A program made the translations under genes and the position numbers. Source: Tolypeutes matacus (taxonomy: Eukaryota; Chordata; Mammalia; Cingulata; Chlamyphoridae). Taken from it: DNA of 64,000 nt. Shown here piece after piece: positions 44,595 through 55,772 of this stretch; position 1 is the first letter of the stretch; each line of letters begins with the position of its first letter. The stretch is taken from contig JAKSZT010053881.1 in the NCBI GenBank assembly GCA_026826555.1, forward strand, positions 8,561,021 through 8,625,020. The letters are read 5' to 3'. A model generated the notes under the pieces. That model saw only the letters and a program-made list of their open reading frames with translations, did not search any database and had not been told where the DNA came from.

Positions 44595-45069
44595 TGTGGT
44601 GGTGTGGAGCTGTATGTACCCCAGAAAAACATGTTCTTAAACTTAATCCATTCCTGTGGGTGTGAAACCATTGTGAGTAGAACCTTTCAACGAGGTTACT
44701 TCATTTAAGGTGAGGCCTGTCTCAATCAGGATGGGTCTTAATCCTATTATTGGAGTCTTTTATAAGTGGAAAGAAATTCAGACAGATATGAGAAAGCCAC
44801 AGGAAGCAAGAAGCTGATGATCAAAGGAGTCAGGAAGAGCGGGGAGAGACCAGGGGAGGCTGCCATGTGCATTGCCATGTGACAGAGGAGCCAAGGACCA
44901 AGGACTGGCAGCCAGCCCCAAAATGGCAGTCTTCAGGAAGGAAGCATCACCTTGATGATGCCTTGATTTGAACTTTCTCTAAGCCTCAAAACCATGAGCT
45001 AATAAATTCCCATTGTTTAAGCTGACCCATTGCATGGTATTTGCTTGAGCAGCTAAGGAAACTAAAACA
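44595..45069 (+). mobile_element. Xenarthran MaLR-like solo LTR
   Basis: 475 bp from TGTGGTGGTG to CTAAAACA. It contains 'gttcttaaacttaatccatt', 'caatcaggatgggtcttaat', 'catcaccttgatgatgcctt' and the polyadenylation region 'ctaataaattcccattgttt'. Overall layout parallels MLT1/MST LTRs. It aligns end to end with 55773-56235 and in part with 26849-27187. The flanks atagg and ataag are a plausible, slightly mutated 5-bp target duplication. Confidence 0.88.
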
Positions 45070-45119
45070 ATAAGAATCATTGCAAACCTTAAGAACATAC
45101 AGGCGCTTAAGTGTCATCC

Positions 45120-45425
45120 TCAGAGATTCTAATTCAGTTGGTCTGGATTGGGTTTAGAAGTCAGTATTTTAAGTTTACTCAGATGATTCTAGTGACCAGA
45201 GACTGTGGCAAACCACTGCTGACCTATATCCTGCCATTGCAATTTTAAATCTGTTACTGCCCTCCTTTTCAAATTGTGATTTTGGGTCATCATTACCATG
45301 ATCACCTGAGATCTTAGAAATTCAGAATCTCAGGCTCTACTCCAGACTAGCTGAGTGTGAATCTACATTTTAATGAGATTTCCATGTAATGCATATGCAC
45401 CTTAAAGTTAGAGAAGCACTGTGTT
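45120..45425. mobile_element. Two MER5-like fragments
   Basis: 45136-45225 ('gagattctaattcagttggt', 'cagatgattctagtgaccag') and 45283-45425 ('gatcacctgagatcttagaa', 'ttttaatgagatttccatgt', 'aaagttagagaagcactgtg') each resemble part of MER5A/B. Diverged. Confidence 0.55.
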
Positions 45426-46129
45426 ATTCCTCATTAGTGAAGATGGAGGCAAGTTATTCACCAACAACCATACAGTACTCCTTTTCAAATGTCTGCACAC
45501 AGTAATGTGAACCGGCCTCCAACAGAAATAGTCCAGGAAAGAGCAAGTTAAACTCAACTCTATTGCAAGTGGGTGGCAGCTCAAGTAAACTCAATTCTCT
45601 TGCGTAGGGGATGGCAGCTGTGTCCTGGAAGCCTCTGAGTGTTCTTTCCCTGCTGTCACTGCTGCTGCCAGGGCTGCAGTCATTCCCTGCTCTGCCACAC
45701 CCCACATCAATGTCCCAAGCTGTGCACAGATGGGTCTGCCTCCCCAACCCCAGCCCATACAGCAGCACAGCAATAGTCTGAGCTATGGCTGGGCTGCTCA
45801 CAACATTCAGCAGGTGCCCTGTCTCCTCCCTGTCTCTGAGCAGCAACATGGCAGGTCCCACCACTGGCTTTTTAGCCTCTCTTTAGGTTGCCCATTTCCC
45901 CTCATCTTAATCACAGCAGTATTCTGCTGAACCATCTCTTAGTTCTTCAAGTCATGGTTCAGTTGTGGCACTCAGGGAAGACATCGGGCTGTGTTGTTTA
46001 TTGATCCTGGAATCTTAGTAGTCATTTAGTCCAGTCTCCCATCTGCAGTGGAATTTCCTCAATAAAGTCCTTGTCAAGTGATTGTATTTTTGGTCCCTAA
46101 GCATCTCCAAGGATGGGAAGCAGAGTTAT
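45426..46129. other. Unassigned G+C-richer sequence with a short tandem duplication
   Basis: 45548-45630 contains two versions of a ~38-bp unit ('caagttaaactcaactctat...ggtggcagct' and 'caagtaaactcaattctctt...gatggcagct'). A 136-codon minus-strand frame (45454-45864) has no recognisable domain. This may be an unrecognised LTR. Confidence 0.4.
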
Positions 46130-46141
46130 AAGGCTGAATTA

Positions 46142-46393
46142 GTGGGGGAAAAATACACCAAATGTAAGATAGGAACTATAGTTAGTAGTAATATTTGATG
46201 ATGCTCTTGCATAGTTTGTAACAAATGTTTCACAACAATACAAAGTGTTGGTGGAAGGGTGATGTATGAGACCCCTGTATGATGTTATGTATGTTTATTT
46301 TGTAAGTTCACAATCTTTACTATACACTTATTGTTTGTGCATGTCATGTAATAAAAAGTATATTAAAAAAATAAAAATAAAAAATAAAATAAA
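46142..46393 (+). mobile_element. Young L1, 5'-truncated to the 3' UTR
   Basis: About 250 bp ending 'tgtaataaaaagtatattaa' plus an A-rich AAAATA tail. Perfect 12-bp target duplication, aaggctgaatta, at 46130-46141 and 46394-46405. The size, A-rich tail and clean duplication show a recent 5'-truncated insertion. The family is inferred from its tail structure and resemblance to L1 3' UTRs. Confidence 0.8.
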
Positions 46394-46405
46394 AAGGCTG
46401 AATTA

Positions 46406-47125
46406 TACTGACCATGTTCTTGAATAAACCCCTTTATAAACACAGGCTGCTCAGACACATACTCTATAATCTGTTTATAGAGTTTGTTATTGGACTAAAA
46501 TAAAAGATTAGACTTTTCTGTGGCCAAATTCCATAGTGTTGGATGTAACGTGTTGTTTCAGCCATTTGAGAACATTTTGCAACCTGGTTTTGTAACCTAG
46601 CCTTCTTTCACTGATCAACATGCACAGATATCAATATAAAAAAATTTATTAGTGAAAATAACAATTAAGGAATGAAGAAGGCTCAAACTCCAGATTCATA
46701 GTATTCCTTAACCAGCACTCATTGGGTTATTTCTTTCCCAGCACTTACTGGGTTAGTTAACAAGTTAAAAATCCTCCTGCTGTATCAACCAGCCCACGAT
46801 TCTTTCATAAGGAAATCATGAGATTTCTGGTCCAATAAATGTCATGCTGAAACACCAATACACTTTGTCTATAAAATCTCTCTATTCCCAATATATATCC
46901 TTTAGATAAAAGGAAAGTGCATTTAGCTTGGTATGACTTATTCTTATTGAACCCGTGCTGTTCCTGGAGATCAGTATTTACTTTAGAAACTGGTCAAACT
47001 ATCTTTAAAAAAATTAGTTCTGGTTTTGTTGACTATTTTTTTTCACAACATTTATTTTATCCTCACAATTTCATACAGATTGTTGATGTCATTTCAACTA
47101 TTTAGTCTATAAAATAATGATAACG
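46406..47125. other. Unique AT-rich sequence
   Basis: About 720 bp. A short imperfect duplication, 'cagcactcattgggttattt' / 'cagcacttactgggttagtt', occurs at about 46716-46760. No gene seen. Confidence 0.4.
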
Positions 47126-47127
47126 AT

Positions 47128-47335
47128 AAAATTAATAGCTACCATGTATCGAATATTTATGTGCCAGGGGCTGTGTTAAAGTGCTTTATATTTATCACTC
47201 TAGTCCTGTGAGGTATATACTATTATCCCAATTTCATAGGTGAAGAAACAGAAGTTTAGAGCTGTTAAACTTTCCAGAACACAGTAGGCCTTAGGTCTGA
47301 CTCCAAAGCCTGTTTTTGTAGTCAATATTGTATTA
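47128..47335 (+). mobile_element. MIR SINE
   Basis: 'tatgtgccaggggctgtgtt', 'aagtgctttatatttatcac', 'gtgaggtatatactattatc', 'gtgaagaaacagaagtttag' and 'ggtctgactccaaagcctgt' follow MIR in order. Confidence 0.85.
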
Positions 47336-47490
47336 CTTTCCCTTGGGATTCAGTGGTTCAGATGTGAAATCTTAAACAAGTTAGGGCTCTAATTCCTATT
47401 TATCAATTTTAGTTCCCCCTTTTCCAGTCAACTCTGATGAGCAGTTTCCTTGCCAGGAAAATAAAAGGAAGCAAAATAGGAGTGCAGCAG

Positions 47491-47943
47491 TGTTGGGGGC
47501 CGTAAAAATAATATATCCATGTCTATTTTGCCTTAAGCAAGGTCGGTGGCATGCAACATGGCCGCCAGGGCTGAAACAATAACACCCTAGCCGCCTTCTA
47601 GGAAGTCAGCAGCATTTCGCGCCCCCGCCAAAGATTTGCGCCAGAAATGCTGCCACCTACCCCTAGCAACAGCACCTAGCCACTCCCTCAATACTGCCAC
47701 CTCCCCCCAGCAACAGCACCAACCAATCCCACACCCCCAGCCACAGTACCTACCAATCCTAAACCGCCACCCGTCCTTATTAGCCACTCCCTCTTCCCTT
47801 AGAGTATATATACCCTGCTCCCTCAATAAAGTTTGCAGCTTGATCAGAATACTGTCTTGCTGTCATTCCTCCGTCTCTTGTCCCACCATTCTTTCTCGGC
47901 AGGTTTCGGGTCCCCGTTGCTGTCCCGCGGGTCGGGGCTCACA
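47491..47943 (+). mobile_element. ERV solo LTR, class II (betaretrovirus-like)
   Basis: 453 bp from TGTTGGGGGCCG to GGGGCTCACA. A 6-bp duplication, cagcag, lies at 47485-47490 and 47944-47949, typical of class II ERVs. A TATA box (47805-47812) is followed only 13 nt later by AATAAA (47825-47830), so the polyadenylation signal sits at or before the likely start site, implying a very short R region as in MMTV/IAP-type LTRs. CpG-containing U3. No internal region or second LTR is present, hence a recombined solo LTR. Confidence 0.8.
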
Positions 47944-47949
47944 CAGCAG

Positions 47950-48195
47950 TTCTTGCTTCCTTTTTGTTATATGCTAACCTAACATCATTATTCTTAAGCT
48001 GAGGAACTCTCCCCTCCAAGAACCCTTCCTGCTCTGAATTTGTTTTCTTTAGCATTTTAACTTCATTCTGAGCATTAGCCTTCTTCCCTTGTGTTCTTTG
48101 CTGAGTTACTTCAAGAACTTGGGTTTGTGTCATCTTGTCTACCTTTTCTCCACGCTTGCCAGAAATCTTGCTATCTAACCTAATTGGTTTCATTA
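47950..48195 (-). other. Lys/Gln/Glu-rich open frame, possible retropseudogene piece
   Basis: A minus-strand frame (48193 to 47939) of 84 codons encodes a hydrophilic, helix-prone peptide with KISGKRGEKVDK and TQTQVLEVTQQRTQ. The composition is protein-like rather than random, yet I recognise no family, upstream frames contain stops, and its 3' end runs into the LTR insertion. It may be part of a processed pseudogene or an unknown retroelement, or simply chance. Confidence 0.2.
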
Positions 48196-48595
48196 GATTC
48201 CTCCAGCTTTTTTACCTCAGTGGGGCCATTTGCAACAATCAGAATAAAAATGCACATTTATTCATTTTCATGGTTTGCCTTACCTCTATTGCAGTCACCA
48301 TCATGACATCAGTTAGTGAGCCTTTTCCCTGGGCGCATGAGCACTAGTATACTTCAGAGAGAACCCAGCTTGCACTGCACGGGCTGCCTATTCTCTGCTG
48401 ACTGCATTTGGCAACAGGACCTGGCCTGATGTTTTATGCAAAATATATGTTTCTTCTAGCAAACCCTTCCTGCATTTTCATGGGTTGCTAGGGCAGTGCA
48501 CTTAGAATCTATCAAGAAAACAAAGAATCTGCCATGACTGTCATAATGAAAACTTACCAAGTTTTCAGCCATAGAGCTTCTAATGTGGAGAAGTG
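48196..48595. other. Unassigned sequence
   Basis: About 400 bp; nothing recognised. Confidence 0.4.
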
Positions 48596-48599
48596 AAGA

Positions 48600-48803
48600 A
48601 GTATAGAATAGTGGTTAACAAAAACTTGAGTTTGAATTTCAGTTCTGCTGTAGATTACAGCAGGGACGGTGACATTCTCCTGAAGCTTTAATTTCCTCAA
48701 TTGAAAACAGAGATAGTAAGTATGGGGTAATGGGATAATGCATATGTTCCTTAAAGTGATGGAAGTGTTCCTTAGCACAGTGGTTGTTATTATCATTATT
48801 CAA
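48600..48803 (-). mobile_element. MIR SINE
   Basis: 'agtttgaatttcagttctgc', 'agctttaatttcctcaattg', 'gtaatgggataatgcatatg' and 'agcacagtggttgttattat' match reverse MIR. Confidence 0.75.
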
Positions 48804-49316
48804 CTCCCTGGCCCCAAGTGAGATTTTGATCAGATGCCCAAGGCTTCTTTCCAGCATACCCGATGAGCCCAAGAAACTATAAAAAGCTTGTGACTCCCAG
48901 CAAAGACACTTAGCCACTTTCTAAAGGCTTATGAACATTCTCTTCATCTTCCAAGCTGTTCACTCTTGTTTAATTTCATGTGCAGGACAGAAAACAAATA
49001 GATTAAAAGACATTATTTATCTTGTACATATCTTTTTTAGAAAATGTTTTTGGGTTTAAAAAACTTGGGAGAAAGTAATTAATTCATGAGTGGTCTGACA
49101 GGACTCGTTTTTTCCCCATGCTTAGGAACCCTCACTAACACTTCATCTGTCTAAAGGCCTGAAGATAAAATAGGAATAAAGTTGCTTGTTATGAAGAAAA
49201 GGCAAAGCAAAGATCTGCCTTCCTTGTTTATAGTCATTGCTTTATCTTGGATTATAGACACAGTTTTGGAAAGTCATTTCAATCTAGCTAAAATGTGCCA
49301 TGAGCCCAAAGGCATT
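48804..49316. other. Unique sequence
   Basis: About 510 bp; no gene or repeat recognised. Confidence 0.4.
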
Positions 49317-49845
49317 ATATTAGTTTCATATTGCTTCTGTAACAAATTACTAAAAATTTAGTGGCTTAAAGCAATACGGTTTTGTTGTCTTGTAGTTCTG
49401 AAGGTCAGAAGTACAAAAATCAGTCTCACTGGACTAAAATCAAGGCTTCTTGATTATAAAATCCGGGCTGCATTCCTTCTTGAATGCCCTAAGGGAAAAT
49501 CCATTTCCTTGCCTTTCCCAACTTCTAGTGGCTGCCTGTATCCTTTGACTTGTGACCCTGTCCTCCATCTTCAAGGCCAGCAGCATAGCATCTGCAAATC
49601 TTTCTCTTTCTCTCTGACTCCTTCTTCTACCATCATATCTCCTTCTCTGACTCTGACTCTCTTTCACTAATAAGTACTCTTGTGATTACATTGAGCCCAC
49701 CCAGATAATCCAGGATGATCTCCCCATCTCAAGATCCTTAACTTCACATCTGTAAAGTCCCTTTTACCATGTGAGCCAACATATTCACAAGTTTTGGGTA
49801 TTGGAATGTGGACAACTTTTGGGGACCATTATTCTGCCTACCACA
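49317..49845 (-). mobile_element. MLT1-type MaLR solo LTR
   Basis: Antisense MLT1 landmarks: 'ttctgtaacaaattactaaa', 'aatttagtggcttaaagcaa', 'cttgtagttctgaaggtcag', 'tgtgaccctgtcctccatct', 'ttgggtattggaatgtggac' and 'ttctgcctaccaca'. Length and ends fit a whole LTR. Confidence 0.85.
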
Positions 49846-50828
49846 GCATGAATTATACATTCTTTCCTTAGTTATAGGACTCAGATATTATCAGTCCCAG
49901 TTTATATTTTGCAGTTGAGACTTCTAATGGGACAAGTTGGCATTGAGAGAAGCTGAAATTAATCAAATAAAAAGCAGGTATCGGCATGCACTTTATCATA
50001 TCACTAAGCGAATCAAAACAATATGATAGTAAATTTGACTTCTTGTCGTGTTGAATTCTTCTTTCAGAGATGCATTATCAGAAAGAGGCAGTATTGTAAT
50101 AATGTAATTTATATAGTGCCTTCTCCTGAGTGATGAACAGAGTATTTCTCAGTATCCTCAGAGAATTGGTCTCCCTATCTCTTTATTATCCCAGCTCAGC
50201 CACTCCAGCAGTATAATACCTGAGCACAAGAAATAAATCAGACCCACTAAATTTAAGGACAGTCACTTAAAGAAATTCCTTTTGGAGTTTCTTTCTCTCT
50301 TTTTTTCTTTCTTTCTTTCTTTCTCACTTCAAATGCTCTTCTTTGGGTAATATAGGGCCATTGACCTGTATTAGATTAATTATGTTAATTAGCTATTATA
50401 TAGTAATTACCAGGGCTTTGAATAAACCCTTAATAAAGATATGCCTTGAGAAGAGATTATCAAGTTAAATTCCTGCCATATAGCAGCATTTAAAAACATG
50501 CAAAAGACAAAGAGAAAAGAATTAAAAACAAAACAAAAAACAACTAAAACAACACATGCATTTATCAATTCTTTCTTCAATGTGGCTTTTCATATAGCAA
50601 TGGTATTGGATAGATAAAGCATGAGGACTTTGCCTTGATGAGTTGATATTCACATTCACATATTATTAAAAGCCATGGGTGTGGGGGGGATTCCATTCAG
50701 AAAGGCTATTGGGAATCTTGAATGCTCAGCCTAATTCAGGCAACTCTCTTTCTCTAACCTATTTTAATTGCCACATTTTAGATTCACACTGGTCCCAGCA
50801 CCTAAACTTGGACTTTCACCAACTTTCA

Positions 50829-50861
<33 letters not shown>

Positions 50862-50884
50862 GCTACCTACTTCTCTAATGAAAA
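49846..50884. other. AT-rich sequence with simple repeats
   Basis: Contains a (TTTC)n patch at about 50296-50325 and a T run of about 26 at 50836-50861. Otherwise nothing recognised. Confidence 0.5.
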
Positions 50885-51125
50885 TAGCTACCACTTAATT
50901 AGCATTTGTTAGGTTCCAGGCATTTCACATTCACTTTTTCTAATTATTACCTTGAGTTAACTCACTAATAAATATTTGTTGAAATATTTGTTCTCAATAC
51001 TGGTGATACAGCCAAGTGGATAGTCTTATCCCCATATCACAGTTGAGGAAACTGGAACTTAGAGGAGTTGAGTGACTATCCCAAGGCCTGCGGTACAGCC
51101 CAAGAATCTGTGGCTGACTCCTTAG
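50885..51125 (+). mobile_element. MIR SINE with L2-like interruption
   Basis: 'ctaccacttaattagcattt', 'gttaggttccaggcatttca', 'ccatatcacagttgaggaaa', 'ctggaacttagaggagttga' and 'tcccaaggcctgcggtacag' are MIR. 'actaataaatatttgttgaa' in the middle looks like an L2-type terminus or local rearrangement. Confidence 0.75.
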
Positions 51126-51690
51126 CCGGTTTCTGCCCGCCCCACCTGGCTGCCTTCGAGCTGCCCTCTGATTTGATGGCTATGTTTGAAAAACCATTTG
51201 ACTGTTTGGGACATAAGTTTACTAATGAAGTCAGAACCTTCAAGAAAAATGAAAAGTCATTTTAGGAATGAGGTTGAAAAGTAGAAGACTTACAGTTATG
51301 CAAAATGAGGCCTCACTATTAGTAATTAAAGGCTTCAATTTTATTAAACTTGCAGGTTCTGATGCATATACAAAACAATGCAAAAGAGTTGATGTACAAC
51401 TTAAGTAAAAACATATAAATGGAACGTGGGGTAGCTGTAAGTACACCCCTTCTGCTTTCCCTTGCTATAGTTCACTTGGTCCTAAAGTTTAGATCAAAGA
51501 CGATGATAAATTGTCAGTTTTGCACTAACAGTAGCTTTTCAGTCTGATCGCACATAACACACTGGGCAGAAAGGACTCTGAGTAAATTTACACTGGTGCC
51601 AAGACGTGGACATTTGAATGGCCTGGTATATGGAGATAATTTTTTTTCTGTTTGTTGGTTTGTTTTACAAGGGTTTTAAGTTTTAATACC
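51126..51690. other. Unique sequence
   Basis: About 560 bp; nothing recognised. Confidence 0.4.
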
Positions 51691-51699
51691 TTGTAGCAA

Positions 51700-52335
51700 T
51701 CAGAAGGTTTCGACTGGGAATGTAAAAATGGTACATTTCTGGGAGGCAATTTGACAATTTGTTTCAATAATTCAAATACTCATTTACAGTGGAAGACCAA
51801 CAGACAAAGATATATGCATAAGAATGCTCATTACAACATTAGTTATAACAAAAAATTGGAAACTATCTATCAATAGAGGATTGGTTAAATAAATTATACA
51901 CATCCATGCATGTACTACTTCATAAAAATGGTTATGTATATCAAAACATTTATATTGTATTGTTAAATGAAAAGAAAGATTACAGATTATAGTCCCATTT
52001 TTAATCTGTGTGTATGTGTGTATCTGGATTGCTATATGCCAAAACATGCTTATTATTAACTGATTATCAGCAAACAGTCAGGTTGAAGGTGATTTTTTTT
52101 TTTTTTAAAGAGTTTTATTTATTTATTCATTTATCCCCCCTTGCTGCTTGTGCTCGCTGGGCCAGCCAACCACGCCGTGCGGGCGGGCTTGCCTTCACCA
52201 GGAGGCCCTGGGAACCGAACCGCGGGCCTCCCATATGGTAAACGGGAACCCTACTGATTGAGCCACAGCCGCTTCCCAAGGTTGAAGGTGATTTTAACTT
52301 CTTTATAAATTTCTATGCTGTCTGTAATTTCTTCT
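51700..52335 (+). mobile_element. L1 3' end, split by a SINE
   Basis: 'gggaggcaatttgacaattt', 'agaatgctcattacaacatt', 'aaaattggaaactatctatc', 'aatagaggattggttaaata' and 'attatagtcccatttttaat' follow an older L1 3' end in sense, with ORF2 C-terminal codons degraded. Confidence 0.8.
52097..52278 (-). mobile_element. Young DAS-type SINE
   Basis: Perfect 17-bp target duplication, aggttgaaggtgatttt, at 52080-52096 and 52279-52295. The head has 'ggaaccgaaccgcgggcctc' and 'catatggtaaacgggaaccc'; CpGs survive in 'ccacgccgtgcgggcgggct', also a sign of youth. Same subfamily as 34630-34814. Confidence 0.96.
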
Positions 52336-54040
52336 CTTAATCTTTTTTTATCCCTATTTCTCATTTCCATCACCCAAACCCGCAAAACACATACATATTG
52401 GCAACTATTTCAATGCATTTGACTAAATCTTTTACTTTCTATGTGTTCTTTGTACAGTTATTTTGAATTTACTTACATAGTCTCACATCCTGTTTCTTAC
52501 ATTTTCCCCCTAGTACTATATTTTTATGATCTATGTAGCTAGGTGTACATCTAGTCTATTGCATATAACTGCTGATTGATTTTTACAATAAGGTATAGCA
52601 AACTTGAAGAAAAGCATGGGCTACTTTCATAATCAGAAAAAAATCTAATAAAATTATTTTTATTGTGAAGAAAGAAAATAACCATTTACATTTTGGATTA
52701 TGCATCTTTCTTCTTACTAACATAAGAGCATAAAGTTGCAAAATACTTTACATAATTTTTCAGTTGATATATCCAAATGGTGAAATATTTATTACACTTG
52801 GAGACTCTATTTTACTAAACACCTTCATTCGAGAAAAATGCTTGGATACACGGAACTCTTTTCTAAAAGTATAGAAAATTCAAAAGGAAAGAAAATATTT
52901 CTTTCTATGAAGACTCTAAACTGCTTATTTTAAGAAGCAAAAATTTCAAGACAAAGTTAATTTGCAAGTGAAAATAGTAAAATGAACTTATTACTGTATG
53001 TTCTCACTATATATTAAAAATTAAATTAAAATCATTTAAAGTAAAAGAAATATGATACTGTAAGGCAAATAGAAATTGAGGAAAATCCTAAAAGGATAGG
53101 AAACAGTTGGTTGATGGACAGCACAGGAAAATGAAAAGACAATCAGAGGAAGCAATAAAACCTACTGGGAAAACCCTGAAAATTATATATTGAAAGTTCA
53201 TAATTTTTAACATAAAAATCTAATAATAAATGCTAATCCCTTTCCCTTCTTTAAACTTTAATTTAAGGATAAAAACAGAACTTCAAGAGTAATTTTATTC
53301 AGTGATATTTTTACAAGTTAGATATACTTTTACTAAAGATTTTTGTTTAACTTTCAAACTTTTTTTCAAAACAATATCATATTCCTAGATGAGAGGTATG
53401 AAAAAATTATATATGATTATATATTAAGGGGAAAATGACAAGATGAGAGTAGTATTTCAAAGCAGATGTTATTGAAATCTTATGATCATGGAAAAGGTCA
53501 CAAAGGTGAACTATGTTTCTCTTTCTTACTTGTTAGTTTTCATTGATAGCAGCAGAGCAGCTTTATAGCACAGTACTTGCAGGCAAAATCAAGTTGCCCT
53601 TACTAAGAATATTTTGTTGAAGACAGAACCTCCTTTTTTTCTCTCTTTCTAGAATCTTGGGTTTCGGAATGAAGTCGTTGACCTATGAAAGATAAACAAA
53701 TAGTCCCCAAGGACTCAGAGGTAGGTAAAAAAATCAGATTAAAGTACAAAAGCTTAAGTGTGAAAACAAAAACAAAAAAGAGATCTGATGGTTTAGGGCC
53801 AAATGATAAGAAGATGCATACTAATGTTGATAGGTGACCTGCAGAGGGGAAAGGACAATTACCAGATAATCCAGGGTGACAGTCACAGCAGTCTTGCTTC
53901 TCTAGAAACTAGAGTTAAACTAGAAAACAAGACTGTAGGATGTGTCTTGGCCAAGAACCCTCTTGAATTTGCAATATAATAACCCGAACACTTAGGAAAG
54001 ATGTCGATTTTGACAATTTGATGTGACTTTAAAGAGTAGT
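52336..54040. other. AT-rich unique sequence
   Basis: About 1.7 kb, strongly AT-rich, with no recognised repeat and no frame above 65 codons. A pyrimidine tract and AG at about 53631-53652 imitate a splice acceptor, but no coding exon follows. Confidence 0.4.
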
Positions 54041-54041
54041 C

Positions 54042-54350
54042 GGGGAAACGATGTGGCTCAAGCAAGTAGGCTCCCATCTACCATATAGGAGGTCCAGGGT
54101 TCAATTCCCAGGGCTTCCTGGTGAAAAGGCGACCTGGCCTGGGTGGCGAGCTGGCCCGTGCAGAGAGATGGCAAATCAAGATGACTTAACAAAAAGAGAC
54201 ACAGAGGAGAGACAATAAGAGATGCAGCAGACCAGGGAGCTGAAGTGGTGCAAGAGATTGAGCACCTCTCTCTCACTCCAGAAGGTCCCAGGATGGGTGT
54301 GTGTGTGGGGGGTGGGGGGAATAAATAATCTTTAAAAAAAAAAAAAAAAG
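54042..54350 (+). mobile_element. Long dimeric DAS-type SINE
   Basis: Plus-strand counterpart of 19363-19782: first head 'acgatgtggctcaagcaagt' with B-box 'ggttcaattcc' (54095-54115), body 'aaggcgacctggcctgggtg' and 'aaaaagagacacagaggaga', second head around 54235-54295, then GT-rich text and a poly(A) tail at about 54334-54349. The target duplication is uncertain. Confidence 0.9.
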
Positions 54351-54369
54351 ATATAGTCAGTATCATTCA

Positions 54370-54592
54370 TTTCTAGGCATAGTGATTAAGCTAAGGTCTC
54401 TTGAATCCCACAAGGTTCAAGCTTTATGACCTTGGGCAATTTACTTAGCTTCCTCATCTATGCAAATACAAATAATAAGAAAATTCACTTCATAGGGTTA
54501 TTGAAAGGATTAAATTAAAGATTCTATCTAAAGGGTTTAGGACAAGTTCTGGTACATAGTACTTATTCACTAAATGTTAGCTGGTAGCATAC
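54370..54592 (-). mobile_element. MIR SINE, near full length
   Basis: 'tatgaccttgggcaatttac', 'ttagcttcctcatctatgca', 'cttcatagggttattgaaag', 'ggtacatagtacttattcac' and 'taaatgttagctggtag' are reverse MIR in order. Confidence 0.88.
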
Positions 54593-54792
54593 TATTTTTA
54601 TTTTTAAAAGAGGTTGTGTTTACAATTTGAGCATCTGCCTGAAAATCAGATCTGAATGTTACACCAATTGAGATTAGCATATTGTAATGTTTTTGATAGA
54701 TCATACTTAATCTGAAGAAGACATTATTTGCTACTAACAATATCAGGAAATGAGACTTCTTGCACAAATCTATCACCATTAAAAATGTAGTG

Positions 54793-54886
54793 GGAGGGGA
54801 GTGGATGTAGCTCAACTGGTTGGGTTCCTGCTTCCCATGTATGAGGTCCAGGGTTCGATCCCTGATAGCTCCTAAAAAAAAAAAAA
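54793..54886 (+). mobile_element. DAS-type SINE monomer
   Basis: 'ggagtggatgtagctcaact', 'gcttcccatgtatgaggtcc' and B-box 'gggttcgatccc', then a poly(A) tail at about 54874-54886. The 6-bp flank gtagtg at 54787-54792 and 54887-54892 is a possible target duplication. Confidence 0.9.
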
Positions 54887-54892
54887 GTAGTG

Positions 54893-55772
54893 CAAACAAA
54901 TCTCAGGCCATAAGCTCAAGTATGCAAGAAACATTAAGTTTTAATTTCTATTTCATGCCCCTGTTCCACTAGATATTAGAAAAACAGTTTCACTCAATTG
55001 TGTTTTCCTCCTTCTTCCTGGGATTACATATGTTCCAGTGGGCTACCACCTATTGTCAGTTATCATCATCTCTCTATGCTACTATCTGCTGAGGCATTCA
55101 TTCTGTTTCTGGTTGCCATTTGACCACGTTCATAGCTGTGTCCTCCTTGTGTTGAACACTAGCATCTGTGACTCTTAAGAGAGTGAGAAAATGAATGGGG
55201 CACTAAAAGGCTCTACTCCTTCCCCCTACTAGTCCCTGGCTCATGAGAAATGATTCTGCTGCTCCCCATGCTATGGTGGGGCACAAGAGAACTCTGGGGC
55301 CATCTCGGTTTCTTTTCTAACTCCAATATACCATACCGCCATTTCTACTATATTGTTCCTGTGCCATTAGCATTGAGGAGTAGGGGAGAAATTTGGGATC
55401 TTGCTGCATTCCCTGACTAAAAAGGAAAGGTGACATTCCTTCTGCTCTTGGAGCTCCAAAATTATACAGAGGGTTGTGTCCTATTATTCCCCAAAGCTAT
55501 CTGCCACCCTCCTTTACAGTAAATCCAGGAAAAAGCTGAGCATGGGTCCCTTTTCAGGTATTCCCCATTTAAGCTCTTTTTTGCCCTTTGACTTCTCTCC
55601 TTTTCCACAATTCTAAAGAATCTTCAGTCTTAGGCACAGGAGTAATTGGCTTTGATTGATCAGGTATTTTTCCAATTCTTGGCTTTTGAAATTAAAAAAA
55701 AAAGTCAAGGATCTGACAAAGTTCTCTTGAGGAATATCTATTTCACAGTCTAGCTTCCTCAGTGAAGGAAGA
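54893..55772. other. Unique sequence, no gene seen
   Basis: About 880 bp; no recognised repeat or coding signature. Confidence 0.4.

Noticed and set aside
53620..53700. Splice-acceptor-like pyrimidine tract followed by AG at 53651-53652
   Set aside because: The following sequence hits stops within a few codons in the frames examined, and no donor or neighbouring exon supports it.
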